Shown here: one piece after another, positions 17,400 to 26,614 of the stretch
Layout: each line of letters opens with the position of its first letter
How positions within the stretch are numbered: position 1 is the stretch's first letter
Assembly: GCA_903843965.1 (NCBI GenBank)
Contig: CAIMRY010000043.1
Location: 1 to 64,000, forward strand
DNA: 64,000 nt
DNA from: an uncultured delta proteobacterium
GTDB taxonomy: Bacteria; Desulfobacterota; Desulfovibrionia; Desulfovibrionales; Desulfovibrionaceae
Reading direction: 5' to 3'
Translations under genes and position numbers: made by a program
The notes under the pieces: model-generated
Databases searched by the model: none
What the model saw: only the letters and a program-made list of their open reading frames with translations
What the model was told of the DNA's origin: nothing

Positions 17400-17480
17400 G
17401 GGGCTCGCTCGATGTGGTGTTTGCCGGGGCATGCCGGCGGTTATCCCGGGCCCGGGCCGAAAAGGCCGGGCAGGGGCCCC

Positions 17481-18518
17481 TCAGGCCTTGTGTCGACTGA
17501 ACTGCGCAAGCTCGGTGTGGGCCGTCAGCTCCGCCGCCAGATGCTCGTGGGACTTGCGCTCCACGTAGGTCGCGGCCATGCGGATGGCGTTGGTCACGGC
17601 CTTGAGGTTGCTCGACCCGTGGCAGACGATGAGGATGCTTTTGAGGCCCAGGAGCGGGGCGCCGCCGTACTCGGCGTAGTCCAGCATCTGGGCGAAGTTC
17701 TTGAGCGAACGCATGGACAGCGCTGCGCCCATGCGCGAAATCATGTGTCGTTTGAGCTCGCGCTTGAGCACCCGGCCAAAGGAGCGGGCCAGGCCTTCGG
17801 ACAGCTTCAGGCAGATGTTGCCCACAAAGCCGTCGCACACGGCCACGTCCAGGTCGCCGGAGAAGATGTCGCGGCCTTCGACGTTGCCCACGAAGTTGAG
17901 CGACGTGCGCTTGAGCAGGTCAAAGGCCTCCTTGACCATGATGTTGCCCTTGCCCTCTTCCTCGCCGATGGACAAAAGGCCCACCCTGGGCCTGTCCACG
18001 GCGAGCACGTCACGCGCGAGCACGTCGCCCATGATGCCGAACTGGGCCAGGTGGAAGGGCTTGGAGTCCACGTTGGCGCCCACGTCGATGAGCACGATGG
18101 GCTCCTTTTCCGTGGGCATGATGGTGGCGAGCGCCGGGCGCTCCACGCCCTTGATGCGGCCAAGGGTGAAGATGCCGCAGGCCACGGACGCCCCGGAGTT
18201 GCCCGCGCTGACCACGCCGTCGGCGCGGCCGTCCTTGACCAGCTGGCAGGCCACCTGGATCGAGGAGTCCTTCTTGCGGCGCAGGGCGTCGCCGGGCTTC
18301 TCGTCCATGCCCACCACCTGGGTGCAGTGGACGATGTCGATGGGCAGGCCCGCCGGAGGGTTCAGGCGCGCAAGCTCGCCACGCAAGACCTCCGCATCGC
18401 CCACCAGGGTGATGCGGATGCCTTCGCGGGCGGCCTGGATGGCCGCAGCCACGTTGATCCGGGGGCCGATGTCGCCCCCCATGGCATCAACGGCGATGCA
18501 GGGCGGGGTCTCAGGCAT
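17481..18518 (-). CDS. plsX: Phosphate acyltransferase PlsX
   Basis: Makes acyl-phosphate from acyl-ACP for the first step of phospholipid synthesis with PlsY. The 345-residue protein shows IAVDAMGGDIGP at the start, the VSAGNSGA motif, the LIDVGANVD motif and VCDGFVGNI. Its first codons overlap the end of rpmF by 8 bases, so translation is coupled. This links membrane synthesis to ribosomal protein output. Confidence 0.94.
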   Translation of the reverse strand: MPETPPCIAVDAMGGDIGPRINVAAAIQAAREGIRITLVGDAEVLRGELARLNPPAGLPIDIVHCTQVVGMDEKPGDALRRKKDSSIQVACQLVKDGRADGVVSAGNSGASVACGIFTLGRIKGVERPALATIMPTEKEPIVLIDVGANVDSKPFHLAQFGIMGDVLARDVLAVDRPRVGLLSIGEEEGKGNIMVKEAFDLLKRTSLNFVGNVEGRDIFSGDLDVAVCDGFVGNICLKLSEGLARSFGRVLKRELKRHMISRMGAALSMRSLKNFAQMLDYAEYGGAPLLGLKSILIVCHGSSNLKAVTNAIRMAATYVERKSHEHLAAELTAHTELAQFSRHKA

Positions 18519-18690
18519 TCGCGATGCTGACGGCCTGGCGGTCCTTGTAGTTGCCGCAGGCGGAGCAGGCGCAGTGCGAGAGCACGGGCTCGCCGCATTT
18601 GCACAAAACGACGTTGGGGGTGGCCACGTGGTCGTGGGCGCGGCGCATGTTCTTGCGGGACTTGGAGGTCTTTTTCTTCGGTAAGGCCAT
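18511..18690 (-). CDS. rpmF: 50S ribosomal protein L32
   Basis: A 59-residue protein, easily missed because of its size. It begins MALPKKKTSKSRKNMRRAHD, the classic L32 N-terminus, and continues with a zinc-ribbon-like cysteine set (LCKCG and HCACSACGNYKD). GGAGTG precedes the ATG at 18690. Its stop region overlaps the start of plsX by 8 bases. The yceD gene is 57 bases upstream, giving the conserved yceD-rpmF-plsX order. Confidence 0.95.
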   Translation of the reverse strand: MALPKKKTSKSRKNMRRAHDHVATPNVVLCKCGEPVLSHCACSACGNYKDRQAVSIANA

Positions 18691-18747
18691 GAGGCACTCC
18701 TTATTGATCTTGCCGCGTGAAAGGGGATGGATTCCCTTCCGCGTGGG

Positions 18748-19269
18748 CTATGATAACTTCAAGTTGCGCAGGACCGCAAGCCTGGGATCGCCCTTATCTT
18801 CGGCGCAGGCGCAGGTTTCCTGGTTGCGGTTCACGCCGCATTTGGGGCACAGGCCCTTGCATTCCTCGGCACACAGGGGGCTGACGGGCAGGGCCAGCAT
18901 GAACTGCTCCCAGAGGTAGCCCGACGCGTCGAGGTCGAGCACGTTCTTGGCGCGCCGGATGCGGCACTCGCCCAGGAGCTCGTCGTCCTTGGCGCAGGGC
19001 TCCTCAAAACTCTCGAACTCCCCGGCCACGGGAATCTCAATCTCCTCGGCGCAGCGGTCGCAGGGGACCAGCACCGAGCCGGAAAAGCCCCCGGCCACGA
19101 GAAAGCCCTCGTCCTGGGGCGTGATGAACATCCGGGCCTCGAAGGCCTTGCCCGGTCGGACCTGAAGGCCGTACTCCTTCATCGGGCCGGTCCACAGGGA
19201 CTGGTCCGTGAAATGAAATTCCCGGCCCTCGGCCGGGATGTCCTTCAGCGCGATCCAGAGTTCAAACAT
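18748..19269 (-). CDS. yceD: YceD family (DUF177) protein
   Basis: A 173-residue cytoplasmic protein of the DUF177 family, nearly always encoded next to rpmF and thought to have a role in 23S rRNA processing or accumulation. It shows the conserved CDRCAEE and VLDLDASGYLWEQFMLALPVSPLC region (quoted in parts) and a C-terminal cysteine cluster (CAEECKGLCPKCGVN) that resembles a zinc knuckle. It is the first gene of the operon that runs to glyA and is driven by a strong promoter at 19290-19317. Confidence 0.88.
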   Translation of the reverse strand: MFELWIALKDIPAEGREFHFTDQSLWTGPMKEYGLQVRPGKAFEARMFITPQDEGFLVAGGFSGSVLVPCDRCAEEIEIPVAGEFESFEEPCAKDDELLGECRIRRAKNVLDLDASGYLWEQFMLALPVSPLCAEECKGLCPKCGVNRNQETCACAEDKGDPRLAVLRNLKLS

Positions 19270-19289
19270 GTCGCCTCGCAGGCCGCATC

Positions 19290-19317
19290 TCTATACGGAG
19301 GGGTTTTTGTTTGTCAA
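19290..19317 (-). promoter_or_regulatory. Strong sigma-70 promoter of the yceD-rpmF-plsX-fab operon
   Basis: On the minus strand TTGACA is followed after 16 bases by TATAGA, almost consensus. The predicted start site is about 15 bases from the yceD ATG, so the leader is short. Confidence 0.8.
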
Positions 19318-19328
19318 GAAAAAAGCAC

Positions 19329-19357
19329 TTGCCTTTTCCCCCGGCTGGGGCTACAAG
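19329..19357 (+). promoter_or_regulatory. Sigma-70 promoter of rpmB
   Basis: TTGCCT at 19329-19334, 17 bases, then TACAAG at 19352-19357. It diverges from the yceD promoter, the -35 boxes lying only 11 bases apart, so the two may share a regulator or compete. Confidence 0.55.
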
Positions 19358-19448
19358 TCCTCTTCCCTGATGCCGGGGAGCCCGGTTTCAGGCCCTGCGC
19401 GGCGTTTCCGCGCGAAGAAGAAGTTCGTCAGTTCCAGGAGGTTTCCCC

Positions 19449-19673
19449 ATGTCCCAGACGTGCGATATATGCGGCAAGCACCCCAGCTCCGGCAACAACG
19501 TGAGCCACGCCAACAACCGCACCCGGCGCCGTTTTCTGCCGAACCTGCAGCGCGTTCGCGCCCTTCTGCCCTCGGGCGAAGTCCGCGCCCTGCGCGCCTG
19601 CACCCGCTGCATCCGCAGCGGCGCGGTGGTCAAGCCCCCGGTGCGCAGCCTGGCCGTCACGCCTGCCGCCTAG
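19449..19673 (+). CDS. rpmB: 50S ribosomal protein L28
   Basis: A 74-residue ribosomal protein: [20 protein letters not shown] at the start, then the basic [15 protein letters not shown] and a second cysteine pair in ACTRCIRSG. The four cysteines would bind zinc. CAGGAGG precedes the ATG. It is monocistronic, with a terminator at 19699-19731. Confidence 0.95.
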   Translation: MSQTCDICGKHPSSGNNVSHANNRTRRRFLPNLQRVRALLPSGEVRALRACTRCIRSGAVVKPPVRSLAVTPAA

Positions 19674-19698
19674 GCAGCCCAAGCCTTCCCGCTGAGTG

Positions 19699-19731
19699 AG
19701 AAAGCCCCGGAGCGATCCGGGGCTTTTTGCG
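19699..19731 (+). terminator. Intrinsic terminator of rpmB
   Basis: AAAGCCCCGGA pairs with TCCGGGGCTTTTT around a short loop, ending in a T run. Confidence 0.88.
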
Positions 19732-19941
19732 TTCCCGCGCCGGTCTGTTCCCCGCGCCATTTTCGCCCGCGCCAATCTTTGCCCATGCGCCGCAGTGTGT
19801 CCACTGCCGTCATCAGCATTCCGGAAGACCCCCTTCAGCTCTCGCCATTGGACCTCGGAGCGGACCTCTGGCATGGCTGTGCCGTGGGCGCGGCACCAAA
19901 AGGGACCGGGCTGCGGCAACTTTGCGACAGGAGGGACACGC

Positions 19942-21111
19942 ATGTCGAGCAGGGACTATTTCGCCCAGGTGGCCGGGGACTGGGACCAGCTGCGCGCCGG
20001 GTTCTTTTCCGAGGCCGTGCGCGAGGCCGCGCTGGCCCTGGCCGGGGTGCGCACCGGCAGCCATTTCGGCCAGACAGCGGCGGACCTGGGCGCGGGCACG
20101 GGCTTCGTCACCGAGGCGCTGCTGCGCGCAGGCCTGTCCGTGGCCGCAGTGGACCAGTCCGCGCCGATGCTGGCCCGGCTGCGCGCCAAGTTTGCGGCCA
20201 CTGGCCGGGTGCGCGCCTTTGAGGGCCAGGCCGAGGCCCTGCCTCTGGCCGACAACGCGGTGGACTTCGTCTTCGCCAACATGTTCCTGCACCACGTGGA
20301 CGACCCGGCCCGGGCCATCGGCGAGATGGCGCGCATCGTGCGTCCTGGGGGGCGGGTGGTCATCACCGACCTGGACAGCCACGCGCACGCCTTTCTTCTG
20401 GCCGAGCACCACGACCGCTGGCCCGGCTTTGCCCGCTCCGATGTGGCGGCCTGGATGACCGCCGCCGGGCTGGAGCGCGTGGCCGTGGGCGGTATTGGTG
20501 GGAATGGCGCTGGTGCGGACGGTGAGGGCCTGGAAGGCGAAGGAGAAGTCTGCTGCGCCGAATCCTGTGACGGCTCCTGTGACGGGTCAGCCTCGGCCCG
20601 CGTGTCCATCTTCGCCGCCCATGCGCGGCGGCCCCTGTGCGCCATCCCGGCGGCCCAGGCCGATCCGCTGGCCGTGGGCGCGCGGGCGCGGGCCTGCATG
20701 GACCTTGGGCGGCCGCTTTTGTGCGCGGAGTCCGTGCTCCTGGCCGTGAGCCAGGGGCTGGGCTGCTCGTCGCCGTTGATTCCGCGCCTGGCCACGGGCT
20801 TTTGCAGCGGGCTTTCGCGCAGCTGCGGGCCGTGCGGGGCCTTTTCCGCCGGGGTCATGGCCCTGGGGCTGGCGCTTGGCCGGGACACGGGCCTGGACGA
20901 CCTGGATGAGACCTACGGCCCGGTGCTGGAGTTCCGGGAGTTCTTTCTGGCGCGCTTCGGGTCGCTTTCCTGCCCGGAGCTCACCGGGCACGACCTCGGC
21001 TCGCCTGCGGGGCTGGCGGCCTACCGCGCGCAGGGGCTGAAGGAGCGGGTCTGCTTCCCGATCCTGGAGCAGGCCGCAGCTCAGCTCATCCGCATCCTGG
21101 CCGAGCAGTGA
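19942..21111 (+). CDS. SAM-dependent methyltransferase fused to a C_GCAxxG_C_C redox-like domain
   Basis: A 389-residue two-domain protein. Residues about 1-185 are a class I methyltransferase (AADLGAGTGFVTEALL, then AVDQSAPMLARLR, FVFANMFLHHVDDP, RPGGRVVITDLDSH). Residues about 190-225 are a glycine- and cysteine-rich linker (CCAESCDGSCDGS). From about 240 comes a domain that fits the C_GCAxxG_C_C family: CAESVLLAVSQGLG, FCSGLSRSCGPCGAFSAGVMALGLALG, with later cysteines in LSCPEL and RVCFPIL. That family is thought to bind metal or act in redox. AGGAGGGAC precedes the ATG at 19942. I infer a role in metal or metalloid handling, but the substrate is unknown. pabBC follows closely and may be co-transcribed. 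Confidence 0.78.
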   Translation: MSSRDYFAQVAGDWDQLRAGFFSEAVREAALALAGVRTGSHFGQTAADLGAGTGFVTEALLRAGLSVAAVDQSAPMLARLRAKFAATGRVRAFEGQAEALPLADNAVDFVFANMFLHHVDDPARAIGEMARIVRPGGRVVITDLDSHAHAFLLAEHHDRWPGFARSDVAAWMTAAGLERVAVGGIGGNGAGADGEGLEGEGEVCCAESCDGSCDGSASARVSIFAAHARRPLCAIPAAQADPLAVGARARACMDLGRPLLCAESVLLAVSQGLGCSSPLIPRLATGFCSGLSRSCGPCGAFSAGVMALGLALGRDTGLDDLDETYGPVLEFREFFLARFGSLSCPELTGHDLGSPAGLAAYRAQGLKERVCFPILEQAAAQLIRILAEQ

Positions 21112-21122
21112 GGGACCGGGCA

Positions 21123-22991
21123 ATGACGGGCCGGGCAGCGGGGGGGAGCCTGGAAGGCCGGGCCGTTTTTTTCGACGCCAGGACCGGGCCGGGCGCCATG
21201 ACCGACGGCGGGGGCTGGGGACGCAGCCTCTGCTTTGGCGTGCCCGCAGCCCTGCGCCGGGCCGAGAGCCTGGACCAGGTGCCCGGCGTGGTGCACTGGG
21301 CCGAGGAGCAGTCCCGCGCGGGCCGCTGGGTCGTGCTGGCCCTGGCCTTTGAGGCCGCACCGGCCTTTGACGCGGCCCTGTGCGCGCACCCACCGCAGGA
21401 GGGCCTGCCCCTGGCCTGGGCCGCCAGCCACGATGCGCCCTCGCAACGAAAATCGACCCCGGCGGATCCCGCCCCCGCCCCAGGGCCTTGGCGGGCGCTG
21501 GTGCCGCCGCGCGACTACGCCGCGAACTTCGTGCGGCTGCAGGGGCTCATCGCCGCAGGCGAGACCTACCAGGCCAACTACACCCTGCCTTTCGAGGCCC
21601 GCTTCGCGCCTGACGCCGCCGATCCGGCCGACTCTGATCCGGCCGACGCCGACCGGGCCTGGTTCGCCGACCTGGCCCGCGCCCAGGCCGGAGGCTTTTG
21701 CGCTTGGCTCGACCTGGGCAGGCACCGGGTCCTCTCGCTCTCGCCGGAGCTGTTCTTCCGCGTCGAACACACCCCGACTGGCAGGCTGGGCGCTCGCGAG
21801 GCCCTGGCCCGGCCCATGAAGGGCACGGCCCCGCGCGGCTGCACGCCGGGGGAGGACGCCGCCCTGCGCGCGGAGCTGGCCGCGAGCTCCAAAAACCGCG
21901 CCGAGAACGTCATGATCGTGGACCTGCTGCGCAGCGACCTGGGCCGCGTGGCCCGGCCCGGCAGCGTCCGCGTGCCCCGGCTGTTCCACGTGGAGGCCTA
22001 CCCCACGCTGTTCCAGATGACCTCGGACGTGCGCGCCACCCTGAAGGATGGCGTCGGACTGGCCGGGCTGCTGGCCGCGCTGTTCCCCTGCGGGTCGGTC
22101 ACCGGCGCGCCCAAGGTGCGCACCATGCAGATCCTGCGCGGCCTGGAGCCGCACCCGCGCGGGCTATACTGCGGGGCCATCGGCCTGATCGAGCCGGGCT
22201 CTTTTTCCGGTTGCGGCCCAATGGCCTTCAGCGTGCCCATCCGCACCATCGTGCTGGACCGCGCCACGGGCCTGGCGCGCTTCGGCGTGGGCGGCGGCGT
22301 GACGCACGATTCCGAGGTCGCTTCGGAGTACGCCGAGTGTCTGACCAAGATGCGCTTTCTGACCCCGCCGGGACGGGACTTCGCGCTCATGGAGGCCCTG
22401 TTGCTGCTGCGCGGGCGCTACCCGCTGCGTGAGCTGCATTTGGACCGGCTGAAGCGCTCGGCGGAATATTTCGGTTTTGTGCTCGATGAGGCGGCGCTGC
22501 GGCGGGAACTGGCGCGGCTGGCCGCCGCCCACCCCGAGGGTCGGCACAAGGTCCGGCTGGTCCTGGGGCGCGACGGCTCGCTGACCGTCGAGGCCGCAGC
22601 CATTGCTTCCGGTCGCATGGCCAGGCTGCGCGTGGGCTTTGCCCGCCAGCCGGTCGATTCCGGTGACGAACTGCTGCTCCACAAGACCACGCGCCGGGCG
22701 CTGTTCGAGGCCGCCCTGAACTCCTGCCCCGGCTGCGACGACGCGCTGCTGGTCAACGAGCGCGGCGAGGTCACGGAGTCCACCAGGGCCAGCCTGGTGC
22801 TGCGGCTGGACGGAGCGTTGGTGACGCCGCCGCTTGCAAGCGGGCTGTTGCCCGGCGTGTTCCGCGAGCGCCTGCTGCGGATCGGGACGGTACGGGAGCA
22901 GGTGTTGTTCCCCCTCGACGTGCTGCGGGCGGAAAAGGTCTGGCTGGTGAACTCGGTGCGCTGGTGGATGGACGTGGCGGTGGTGGGGTAG
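21123..22991 (+). CDS. pabBC: Aminodeoxychorismate synthase component I fused to aminodeoxychorismate lyase
   Basis: A 622-residue fusion that makes 4-aminobenzoate for folate. Residues about 1-415 are the chorismate-binding PabB part (GETYQANYTLPFEA, FSRVEHTP-type region, MKGTAPRG, ASSKNRAENVMIVDLLRSDLGRV split here, TLFQMTSDV, GSVTGAPK, GLYCGAIGLI). Residues about 420-622 are a PabC-like class IV PLP lyase (LREL HLDRLKRSAEYFGF, HKTTRR, LLVNERGEVTESTRASLVLRLDG in parts). A short DPADSDPADADRAW repeat lies in the first domain. ATG at 21123 has GAGGGA upstream; a GTG at 21108 overlapping the previous stop is an alternative. No PabA glutaminase is adjacent, so ammonia or a distant PabA would supply nitrogen. 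Confidence 0.88.
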   Translation: MTGRAAGGSLEGRAVFFDARTGPGAMTDGGGWGRSLCFGVPAALRRAESLDQVPGVVHWAEEQSRAGRWVVLALAFEAAPAFDAALCAHPPQEGLPLAWAASHDAPSQRKSTPADPAPAPGPWRALVPPRDYAANFVRLQGLIAAGETYQANYTLPFEARFAPDAADPADSDPADADRAWFADLARAQAGGFCAWLDLGRHRVLSLSPELFFRVEHTPTGRLGAREALARPMKGTAPRGCTPGEDAALRAELAASSKNRAENVMIVDLLRSDLGRVARPGSVRVPRLFHVEAYPTLFQMTSDVRATLKDGVGLAGLLAALFPCGSVTGAPKVRTMQILRGLEPHPRGLYCGAIGLIEPGSFSGCGPMAFSVPIRTIVLDRATGLARFGVGGGVTHDSEVASEYAECLTKMRFLTPPGRDFALMEALLLLRGRYPLRELHLDRLKRSAEYFGFVLDEAALRRELARLAAAHPEGRHKVRLVLGRDGSLTVEAAAIASGRMARLRVGFARQPVDSGDELLLHKTTRRALFEAALNSCPGCDDALLVNERGEVTESTRASLVLRLDGALVTPPLASGLLPGVFRERLLRIGTVREQVLFPLDVLRAEKVWLVNSVRWWMDVAVVG

Positions 22992-22998
22992 AAATCTC

Positions 22999-24471
22999 TC
23001 AACCCAGGCGCACGCAATTCCTCCCGGCTGCCTTGGCCGCGTACATGGCCACGTCGGCCCGGCCAACCAGCGCCTCCACGGACTCCTTGGGCGTCAGCTC
23101 GGCCACGCCGATGCTCACCGTCACCAGGCCCGAGGCCAGAGTGGCCAGGGGCTGGTCGTCGGCGATGGCGATGCGCAGCTTCTCGGCCAAAAGCAGGGCC
23201 GCGCTGGCGTCGCAGTCCTGCAGGATCATCAGGAATTCCTCGCCGCCCCAGCGGCACACCGTGTCCGATTCGCGCAGGCGCTCGCGCAGGCTCATGGCCA
23301 GGCGCTGGAGCACCTCGTCGCCCGTCAGGTGGCCGTAGTGGTCGTTGATGGCCTTGAAGTGGTCCACGTCGGCCAACAGCACGCTCATGGGCGCGCCGGA
23401 GCGCTGGGAGCGGGTCATGGCCTGGTGGATCAGCACGTCCAGGGACTGGCGGTTCAAGAGGCCGGTGAGCTTGTCCGTGGTGGCCAGCTCCTCCATGCGT
23501 AGTTGATAGCGGCTCAGGGCCAGGCCGGTGATGCCGACCACGAGGAAGGTCACAAAGGCGCACACGGCCAGGTTCACGTACAGGGTGCGGCGCACGGCGG
23601 CCAGGGCCTCGTCCTCGGTCTTCTCCACAAACAGGAACCACTTGAGCTCCGGGATGTAGCGCACGTTCAGCAGGTGCGTCTTCCCGCCGCTCTGGTACTG
23701 GTACGAGCCCGCGCCCTCGGCCAAAATCTTCTTGGCCTGGTCGCGCAGGCCGTCCACCTCGCCGATGTTCCCGGCCTGCATGCCCGCATCGTTGCCATAA
23801 AGAACAATGCGCCCGGTGCGGTCCACAAAGCTGATGCTGCGGCCAAAGCGCTCCTGATAGGCGCGGAGCGCGCCGCGCACCGAGCCCATGGCCAGGCCCA
23901 CCCCGGCCACGCCCAAAAAGCGCCCCTCGTAGTCCAGCACGCGGTAGTTGATGAAGATGGTCAGCAGGTTGTGGTTGGCCAGGTCTTGGTCCACGTTGAT
24001 CTCGTAGGGGTCCTGCAGGCGGCGCACGCGGAAGTACCAGGCGTCCAGCGGATCGCCATCGCGAACGGTCTTGAGCAGGCCCGAGGGGTGGTAGTAGGCG
24101 CGCGTGGACTCGGACACGAAAAAGCTGGTGAAGGCCCCGTAGCGCGCCATGATCTCCTTCAGATAGCGCACCATGTCCATGGGCTCGCGCTCGCCGCGCA
24201 GGGTCCAGTCGCGCAGAAAGGTGTCGCTGGCCATCATGGACGAGATGAACACCGGCCGCACCAGGTCCTTCAAAATCTCGGAATAGATGTTGTCCGAGGT
24301 CAGCGGCAGCTCCTGGGTCAGGATGGACTGGCGGATGGAGCTGCGCGAGACCTGGTAGCTGATGATCGTGGTGCTGAAGAAGCCCACGCACAACAGCAGG
24401 CTCAAGCCCAGGAGCAAGGGGCGCATCCGGGGAATGCTGGTGCGCGGTGCGGACGGGCTGGGGCTGGCCAT
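22999..24471 (-). CDS. Diguanylate cyclase with periplasmic Cache sensor
   Basis: Synthesises cyclic di-GMP from GTP. The 490-residue protein has an N-terminal membrane helix (about 18-42), an extracytoplasmic double-Cache-like domain (about 45-290) including VAGVGLAMGSVRGAL and SFVDRTGRIVLYG, and a second helix near 295-318. The GGDEF domain spans about 330-490. The active site reads GGEEF at 409-413, and an inhibitory RxxD (RESD, 400-403) lies the correct five residues before it, so product feedback is expected. The LADVDHFKAINDHYGH metal/GTP motif is intact. It converges on pabBC with only 7 bases between. Confidence 0.92.
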   Translation of the reverse strand: MASPSPSAPRTSIPRMRPLLLGLSLLLCVGFFSTTIISYQVSRSSIRQSILTQELPLTSDNIYSEILKDLVRPVFISSMMASDTFLRDWTLRGEREPMDMVRYLKEIMARYGAFTSFFVSESTRAYYHPSGLLKTVRDGDPLDAWYFRVRRLQDPYEINVDQDLANHNLLTIFINYRVLDYEGRFLGVAGVGLAMGSVRGALRAYQERFGRSISFVDRTGRIVLYGNDAGMQAGNIGEVDGLRDQAKKILAEGAGSYQYQSGGKTHLLNVRYIPELKWFLFVEKTEDEALAAVRRTLYVNLAVCAFVTFLVVGITGLALSRYQLRMEELATTDKLTGLLNRQSLDVLIHQAMTRSQRSGAPMSVLLADVDHFKAINDHYGHLTGDEVLQRLAMSLRERLRESDTVCRWGGEEFLMILQDCDASAALLLAEKLRIAIADDQPLATLASGLVTVSIGVAELTPKESVEALVGRADVAMYAAKAAGRNCVRLG

Positions 24472-24585
24472 GGGTTCTCCTGCCGCCTGCCCGTGCGGGC
24501 GGCTTTTCCGGCGGATTGTGCCCGCCGACTGTGCTCACCGACTGTGCCCGCCGACGGTGCTCCTCGGCGTCACTCCTCGGAGCTG

Positions 24586-26412
24586 CTACTCCACGGTGAC
24601 GCTTTTGGCCAGGTTGCGCGGCTGGTCCACGTCCTTGCCCAGGTAGTCGGCCATTTCGTAGGCGAAGAGCTGCAGCGCGGGCAGGGTCAAAAAGGCCGCC
24701 AGCGGCCCGGTGGCCCTGGGCAGCATCCAGGGGTGCTCCACCTTGAGGTCCAGGCCCTCGTTGGTCAGGGCCACGATCTCGCCCGCGCGCGCCTGCACCT
24801 CCACCAGGTTGCTCTTGACCTTGGGGAAGAACTCGTCGTCGAGCGCGATGGCGAAGGTGGGAAACTGCGGGTCGATGAGCGCGATGGGCCCGTGCTTCAT
24901 CTCGCCTGCGGCGTAGCCCTCGGCATGGATGTAGCTGATCTCTTTCAGCTTGAGCGCGCCCTCCAGGGCCAGGGGGAAGTTCGGCCCACGGCCCAGGAAC
25001 AGGAAGCTGGTGGCCTGCGCAAAGTGCTTGGCCAGGCGCAGGGCCTCGGCCCGCAGGCCGGGCAGGGCGTCCTCCAGGATCTTCGGCAGAGTCAACAGCT
25101 CGCGCACCATGGCGGCGCAGTCGGCCTCGCTCATGCTGCCCTTGCGCCGCCCCCAGTACAGGGTCAACAGCAGCAGCGCGGTGAGCTGGCTGCACATGGC
25201 CTTGGTCGAGGCCACGCTGATCTCCGGCCCGGCCTGGCTGTACACCACGTAGTCGGACTCGCGCGAGATGCTGGAGCCCACCACGTTGCACAGGCCGATG
25301 ACCTTCATGCCCCGCTGCTTGACCAGCTTGATGCTGGCCATGGTGTCCATGGTCTCGCCCGATTGGCTGATGGCCAGGACCACGCCCTTGGGGTCCAAAA
25401 TGGGGTCGCGGTAGCGGAACTCGGACGCGATCTCGGCCTGCACCGGAATCTTGGCGTATTTCTCCAGCAGGTACAGGCCCCACAGCCCGGCGTGGTACGA
25501 GGTCCCGCAGGCCACGATGTGCAGCCGCTCGGGCACGGGGAGCGCGTCCAGCTCGGGCAGGCGCACCTGTCCGGTCTGCTGGTCGATGCGGCCCAGCAGG
25601 CAGTCGCGGATGACCTTGGGCTGCTCGAAGATCTCTTTCAGCATGAAGTGCTTGTACCCGCCCTTTTCGGCGGCCTGCACGTCCCAGTTGATGCGGTTCA
25701 CTTCCTTCTGGACGGGCGCCAGGGTGTCGGTGCGGAAGACCTCCCAACTGCTGGCCGTGAGGCGCACCAGATCGCCGTCCTCCAGAAACACCACGTCGCG
25801 GGTGTAGGGCAGAAAGGCCGGGATGTCCGAGCCCAGGAAGTTTTCGCCCGTGCCCACGCCCATGACCAGCGGGCTGGCCACGCGCGTGGCCCAGAGGGTG
25901 CCCGGATGGTCCACGCTCATGAGCACGATGGCGTACGCGCCCTCGGCCCGGGCCAGGGCGGCCTGGATGGCCCGCATGACATCGCCGCCGGTGGTCTTCA
26001 GGCACTCGGCGATGAGGTTCACCAGGACCTCGGAGTCCGTGTCCGAGCGGAACTCGCAGCCCTTGGCCACAAGCTCGGCCTTGATCTCCTCGTAGTTCTC
26101 GATGATGCCGTTGTGGATGATGGCGAGTTTGCCCTCGTGGTCCAGGTGCGGGTGGGCGTTTCTTTCCACAGGCACGCCGTGGGTGGCCCAGCGGGTGTGG
26201 CCCATGCCCGTGGTGGCGGAGAACACGTTCATGGTGGCCAGCTTCTGCTCCAGGGCCAAGAGCTTGCCCTCGGCCCGGATGACCGTGAGCTTGCCCGCCT
26301 GGACAAAGCTGACCCCGGCGGAGTCGTAGCCGCGGTATTCAAGACGGCGCAGGCCCTCCACAACGAGGGGGACGGCCGGACGGTGCCCACAGTAGCCGAT
26401 GATGCCGCACAT
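24586..26412 (-). CDS. glmS: Glutamine-fructose-6-phosphate aminotransferase (isomerizing)
   Basis: Makes glucosamine-6-phosphate, the first step towards peptidoglycan, LPS and amino sugars. The 608-residue protein has the N-terminal glutaminase nucleophile C2 in MCGIIGYCG, the GHTRWATHG motif, and two SIS sugar-isomerase domains (CGTSYHAGLW, SQSGETMDT, and LGRGPNFPLALEGALKLKE in parts). The end DQPRNLAKSVTVE is the family's typical C-terminus. I see no glmS ribozyme upstream. The 289-base gap before it contains a 17-bp repeat. Confidence 0.96.
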   Translation of the reverse strand: MCGIIGYCGHRPAVPLVVEGLRRLEYRGYDSAGVSFVQAGKLTVIRAEGKLLALEQKLATMNVFSATTGMGHTRWATHGVPVERNAHPHLDHEGKLAIIHNGIIENYEEIKAELVAKGCEFRSDTDSEVLVNLIAECLKTTGGDVMRAIQAALARAEGAYAIVLMSVDHPGTLWATRVASPLVMGVGTGENFLGSDIPAFLPYTRDVVFLEDGDLVRLTASSWEVFRTDTLAPVQKEVNRINWDVQAAEKGGYKHFMLKEIFEQPKVIRDCLLGRIDQQTGQVRLPELDALPVPERLHIVACGTSYHAGLWGLYLLEKYAKIPVQAEIASEFRYRDPILDPKGVVLAISQSGETMDTMASIKLVKQRGMKVIGLCNVVGSSISRESDYVVYSQAGPEISVASTKAMCSQLTALLLLTLYWGRRKGSMSEADCAAMVRELLTLPKILEDALPGLRAEALRLAKHFAQATSFLFLGRGPNFPLALEGALKLKEISYIHAEGYAAGEMKHGPIALIDPQFPTFAIALDDEFFPKVKSNLVEVQARAGEIVALTNEGLDLKVEHPWMLPRATGPLAAFLTLPALQLFAYEMADYLGKDVDQPRNLAKSVTVE

Positions 26413-26562
26413 GTTCGCTCCGATTCATTTTGGTTGCTTGACTGTTGATGGCGCAAGCGCCCCAGGACTCTGTGCCCTTTCGCCATGCGGGCGCAAGCCC
26501 CACGGGCATGGTGCGGCACGAAAATACGTAGCCGGACGGGCGGATTGCCGCAATACCGCGCC

Positions 26563-26614
26563 CGCGCGAAATGCCGCGTCCGCATGAAATGCCCGTCCGC
26601 GTGAAATGACCGTC
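26563..26614 (+). repeat. Three 17-18 bp tandem units between glmS and rdgB
   Basis: Three copies of CGCATGAAATGCCCGTC-like sequence (one 18, two 17 bases). The rest of the 26413-26701 gap holds no gene; the glmS promoter must lie here but is not obvious. Confidence 0.75.

Noticed and set aside
22418-24500. Minus-strand fusion of the diguanylate cyclase with upstream frames
   Set aside because: The long frame is a different reading frame from the cyclase and shows no domain pattern.
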